DNA of 8,411 bases from Acidobacteriota bacterium. Its GTDB lineage: Bacteria; Acidobacteriota; Terriglobia; Terriglobales; Acidobacteriaceae. Where the stretch lies: positions 1 through 8,411 of the forward strand of contig JANXQR010000177.1 of the NCBI GenBank assembly GCA_025353435.1, written 5' to 3'. This document shows positions 5,656 to 8,411 of this stretch, piece after piece (the first letter of the stretch is position 1; the number at the start of each line of letters is the position of its first letter). The translations under genes and the position numbers were made by a program. The notes beneath the pieces are model-generated. The model was not told the origin of the DNA. It did not search any database and worked only from the letters and a program-made list of their open reading frames with translations.

Positions 5656-6993
5656 ATGTTCCTGCGAGCGTGCGTACTTTTAGGGGTCGCCGCAGTGCCG
5701 ATGCAATTAATTGCGCAGGATGCGGGCAGCTTGTCGAGTTCCGTGCAAGCGCAGTTGCCTTCGCTCACTGAGACCTACAAGCATCTGCATAGGGATCCGG
5801 AACTGTCGCACCACGAGGACAAGACTTCTGCGTATCTGGCGGGGGAGCTGCGCAAGGCGGGCTACACAGTCACCGAGCACGTGGGCAAGTACCAGGACGG
5901 CTCGCAGGCATACGGAATCGTAGCAGTGCTTGAGAACGGGAAAGGCCCGCGGCTATTGATCCGCAGCGATATGGACGCGCTTCCGGTGGAGGAGAAGACC
6001 GGGCTCGACTACGCGTCGACGGTGCGCTCGACCAACGCGCAGGGGCAGGATGTGGGCGTAATGCATGCATGCGGGCACGACATCCACATGACGGTGCTGC
6101 TGGGCACGGCTCGTGAGATGGCAGCGCGAAAGAGCGCATGGCACGGCACGCTGGTGCTGATCGGCCAGCCTTCAGAAGAGACTATTGACGGTGCGCGCGC
6201 AATGCTTGCTGACGGTTTGTACGAACGATTCGGGCGGCCGGACCTTGTGGTCTCCGAGCACGATGACTCGGTTACTCCCGCGGGATCCATCGCCATCAAG
6301 GGTGGGCCGCTGCTGGCCAGTTCCACCAGCATTGACGTGATCATGCGCGGAGTGGGCGCGCACGGATCGCAGCCTCAAAATAGCAAGGATCCCGTCGTGA
6401 TGGCGGCGGAATTCGTGGTGCTGACACAGAGCATCATCGCGCGCCAGGTTGATCCGCAGCAGCCTGCTGTGCTGACTGTGGGCACCATCCACGGCGGCAC
6501 CAAGCGCAATATCATCAGCGAAGAAGTCACGATGGGGCTGACGCTCCGAACGTACTCTGACAAGGTGCGGGATCAGATTATTGCGGCGGTGAAGCGCACC
6601 GCTGAAGGAATTGCCATTGGCTACGGCGTTCCTGAAGACCGCATGCCCATCGTGAATGTGAGCCAGTCAGAGATCACGCCTGCTACTTACAACGATCCGG
6701 CTCTGGCTGAGCGGCTACGCAAGATTGCGGTGGCGACGCTTGGTGCCGATCGAGTGGAGGAAGCAGATTCGGTGATGGGCTCGGAAGACGTGGGGCTCTT
6801 TACGCTCGACGGCAAGATTCCTGGCGTGATGTTTCGCCTGGGCGCGTCCGATCCGGACAAACTCACCCACGCGAAAGAGACAGGGGTGCCGCTGCCTAGC
6901 ATGCATTCGCCGCTGTTTGCGCCGGTGTACGCGCCAACCATAACCACAGGTGTGACGGCCTTGACGGCGATGGCGCTCGGCCTGTTGAAGTAG
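5656..6993 (+). CDS. Exported M20D-family metallo-amidohydrolase
   Basis: This 445-residue enzyme belongs to peptidase family M20, subfamily D, whose members hydrolyse amide bonds of N-acyl amino acids such as hippurate or indole-acetyl conjugates. The first 20 residues form a signal peptide (MFLRACVLLGVAAVPMQLIA) that probably ends near AQ-DAG, so it acts in the periplasm or outside. Family landmarks are HRDPELSHHE (45-54), SDMDALPVEE (104-113), HACGHDIHM (137-145) with metal ligands Cys139 and His141, GQPSEE (170-175) with Glu175, EHD with His202, the dimerisation-domain stretch GVGAHGSQP (232-240), and MHSPLF (416-421) with His417. All expected di-metal ligands are present, so it should be active. 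GGAGG lies 7 bases before the ATG. The specific substrate cannot be told. It is convergent with a second exported hydrolase. Confidence 0.93.
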   Translation: MFLRACVLLGVAAVPMQLIAQDAGSLSSSVQAQLPSLTETYKHLHRDPELSHHEDKTSAYLAGELRKAGYTVTEHVGKYQDGSQAYGIVAVLENGKGPRLLIRSDMDALPVEEKTGLDYASTVRSTNAQGQDVGVMHACGHDIHMTVLLGTAREMAARKSAWHGTLVLIGQPSEETIDGARAMLADGLYERFGRPDLVVSEHDDSVTPAGSIAIKGGPLLASSTSIDVIMRGVGAHGSQPQNSKDPVVMAAEFVVLTQSIIARQVDPQQPAVLTVGTIHGGTKRNIISEEVTMGLTLRTYSDKVRDQIIAAVKRTAEGIAIGYGVPEDRMPIVNVSQSEITPATYNDPALAERLRKIAVATLGADRVEEADSVMGSEDVGLFTLDGKIPGVMFRLGASDPDKLTHAKETGVPLPSMHSPLFAPVYAPTITTGVTALTAMALGLLK

Positions 6994-7003
6994 CGTCAGG
7001 CCG
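6978..7003. terminator. GC-rich dyad across the amidohydrolase stop codon
   Basis: CGGCCTG (6978-6984) and CAGGCCG (6997-7003) form a perfect 7-base stem around a 12-base loop that contains the TAG stop of the amidohydrolase gene. The dyad ends 3 bases before the stop codon of the convergent gene. It could serve both directions, but neither side has a T-run, so it is at best a weak or Rho-assisted terminator. Confidence 0.35.
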
Positions 7004-7005
7004 CA

Positions 7006-8340
7006 TCACTTGGAAGGATCGACCAGCGCCTGGTACACCAGCGAACGGCTCAGGTACTGGACATTGGGGTTTCCACCTCGCATGCGCTGAATCATGCCGA
7101 TGAACACAATGTCGTTGGTGGGATCGACCCAAAACCAGGTGCCAGCAGCCCCATCCCAGAGGAATGTGCCCTTGCCCTCGGGAAGATTGGCTTCCTGCGG
7201 ATCGTATTCCACAGCGCAGTTGTAGCCGTATCCAAATCCCGGTCGCATCTGCTGCGCGCCAATGCCGAACTCGCCGGTGAGAAGGCTCGCTGGCAGGTGA
7301 TTCGTAGTCATCAGCCTGACCGAGGCTGAGGCCAGAATTCGCTTACCGTTCAGTTCGCCGCCGTCCGCCATCATCTGGGCGAAACGGTAGTAATCCTCAA
7401 TGGTAGAAACCATGCCGCCGCCGCCTGACGCAAGGGTTGGCTGCGATGAGTAGCCTGTCGCACTGCCTGGATTCAGATCGAGACCATCTTCCTTGTTGCT
7501 GTCATATAACGTCGCAAAGCGGCCGCGCTCGTTCGCGGGAACGTAAAAGGCCGCATCCTTCATACCCAGCGGCGTGAATATGTTGTCGTGGAAGAACTCG
7601 GGCAGGGGCTTTCCTGATAGCTTCTCGACAATGTAGCCCTCGATATCCATGGAGACGCTGTAGACCCACTTCTTGCCCGGTTGATACAAGAGCGGGATCT
7701 TGGTGAGCTTGTCGATCATCTCCTGCAGATTTGCAGATTGAAGCACCTTGCTATCGCGGTACATCACATCCACTGGCGAATCACCGAAGAACCCGTAGGT
7801 GAATCCTGCCGTGTGTGACATGAGCTCGCGCATGGTTGGTGGATGTTCCGGATCGACGAGAATCATCTTTCCATCAGCATCAACCCCGTTGAATACCTTG
7901 AGATGCGCGAACTCCGGAATGTACTTGGCGATGGGATCGTTGGGCAGCCATTTTCCCTGCTCGTACAGGATCATCATGGCCGCGCCCGTCACCGGCTTGG
8001 TCATCGAGTAGTCGCGGAAGATAGTGTCCTTCGTCATGGCAGCGCCGCTCGCCATATCTCGCTGGCCGTAAACGCGGTAATCCACGATCTTGCCGTGACG
8101 GGCCAGCAGCGTCACCATTCCGGCAATCTGCTTTTTGTCTACGGCCTGTTGCATCACCGCGTGCAAGCGCTCCAGCCGATCGGCGCTGAAACCCACGGAT
8201 TCAGGCGCGCGCAAGGTCATGTCGATCACATGCGCCGTTGCGGATTGCACCTTTTGTGCCGGTGAAACGGAAACTGCAACCATCATTACCAAGCCGACGA
8301 GCAGCACCGGCGCCAGTTGAATTTTGCGAAAAGCTTTCAT
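7006..8340 (-). CDS. Exported serine hydrolase, beta-lactamase class C-like family
   Basis: The protein (444 residues from the ATG at 8340) belongs to the penicillin-binding-protein / class C beta-lactamase-like serine hydrolases (PF00144), which include esterases, D-peptidases and lactamases. A signal peptide is clear: MKAFRK, a hydrophobic core at about 9-25, and a likely cut after SPAQ. The nucleophile motif is YSMTK at 111-115 (Ser112, Lys115). HTAGF lies at 176-180, the catalytic tyrosine in YSVSMD starts at 227, ASGGGGM at 304-310, and WDGAAGTWFWVDP at 395-407 replaces the KTG triad, as in EstB-like esterases. GGGAG lies 5 bases before the chosen ATG. An ATG at 8361 would add 7 residues and also has GAGG 5 bases upstream. 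The frame stays open to the right edge, so a longer start cannot be wholly excluded. Esterase activity is more likely than true lactamase; the substrate is unknown. Confidence 0.92.
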   Translation of the reverse strand: MKAFRKIQLAPVLLVGLVMMVAVSVSPAQKVQSATAHVIDMTLRAPESVGFSADRLERLHAVMQQAVDKKQIAGMVTLLARHGKIVDYRVYGQRDMASGAAMTKDTIFRDYSMTKPVTGAAMMILYEQGKWLPNDPIAKYIPEFAHLKVFNGVDADGKMILVDPEHPPTMRELMSHTAGFTYGFFGDSPVDVMYRDSKVLQSANLQEMIDKLTKIPLLYQPGKKWVYSVSMDIEGYIVEKLSGKPLPEFFHDNIFTPLGMKDAAFYVPANERGRFATLYDSNKEDGLDLNPGSATGYSSQPTLASGGGGMVSTIEDYYRFAQMMADGGELNGKRILASASVRLMTTNHLPASLLTGEFGIGAQQMRPGFGYGYNCAVEYDPQEANLPEGKGTFLWDGAAGTWFWVDPTNDIVFIGMIQRMRGGNPNVQYLSRSLVYQALVDPSK

Positions 8341-8411
8341 GGATTCTCCCGCCGATTTCATCCGCGCCTCTTCATGACTGCGGACACGCAGCCGATCCGG
8401 AGCGCATCGAA

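Noticed and set aside
7843..8265. A 140-codon plus-strand frame within the serine hydrolase gene
   Set aside because: It is antisense to the conserved signal peptide and SMTK region; the histidine- and arginine-rich translation is typical of a GC-driven shadow frame.
8358..8411. A minus-strand frame from the right edge ending in a TGA that overlaps the ATG at 8361 (ATGA overlap), suggesting translational coupling with an upstream gene
   Set aside because: Only 17 codons are visible, and frames open over 50 bases are common by chance. The better supported start of the serine hydrolase is 8340.

Overview
This window looks like ordinary chromosomal DNA from a moderately GC-rich bacterium, most likely an acidobacterium (Acidobacteriota, Terriglobia-like). 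That placement is inferred from the style of the HU protein, the exported hydrolases and the DUF2461/DUF4260 proteins; no rRNA or other phylogenetic marker is present. I see no prophage, insertion sequence, CRISPR array, tRNA or rRNA, and no sign of an accessory island or an undescribed multi-gene system.

Layout from left to right. Positions 1-931 hold the first 310 codons of a minus-strand multi-pass membrane protein that runs off the left edge. A gene-poor stretch of about 410 bases follows, then ruvA (plus strand, Holliday-junction recognition). ruvA converges, with a 9-base gap, on a minus-strand rhomboid protease. The rhomboid is divergent from a DUF2461 protein (plus). Next comes a long upstream region with phased A-tracts and a sigma70-like promoter, leading into an HU-family DNA-binding protein that ends at a very strong symmetrical terminator. 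A small DUF4260 membrane protein (plus) follows; its frame is interrupted by an in-frame TAG exactly where the family normally continues. It converges on a minus-strand isoprenylcysteine/phospholipid methyltransferase-like membrane enzyme. That gene is divergent from an exported M20D metallo-amidohydrolase (plus), which converges with a 12-base gap on an exported serine beta-lactamase-like hydrolase (minus) that fills the right end.

Genes strictly alternate in direction or stand alone with their own flanking signals, so no operon is evident. Functionally the set is mixed: DNA repair (RuvA), nucleoid structure (HU), membrane proteolysis (rhomboid), lipid or prenyl-cysteine methylation, and two secreted hydrolases. 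The most interesting points are the amber codon in the DUF4260 gene, the helically phased A-tract array upstream of the HU gene, and the unidentified membrane protein cut by the left edge.
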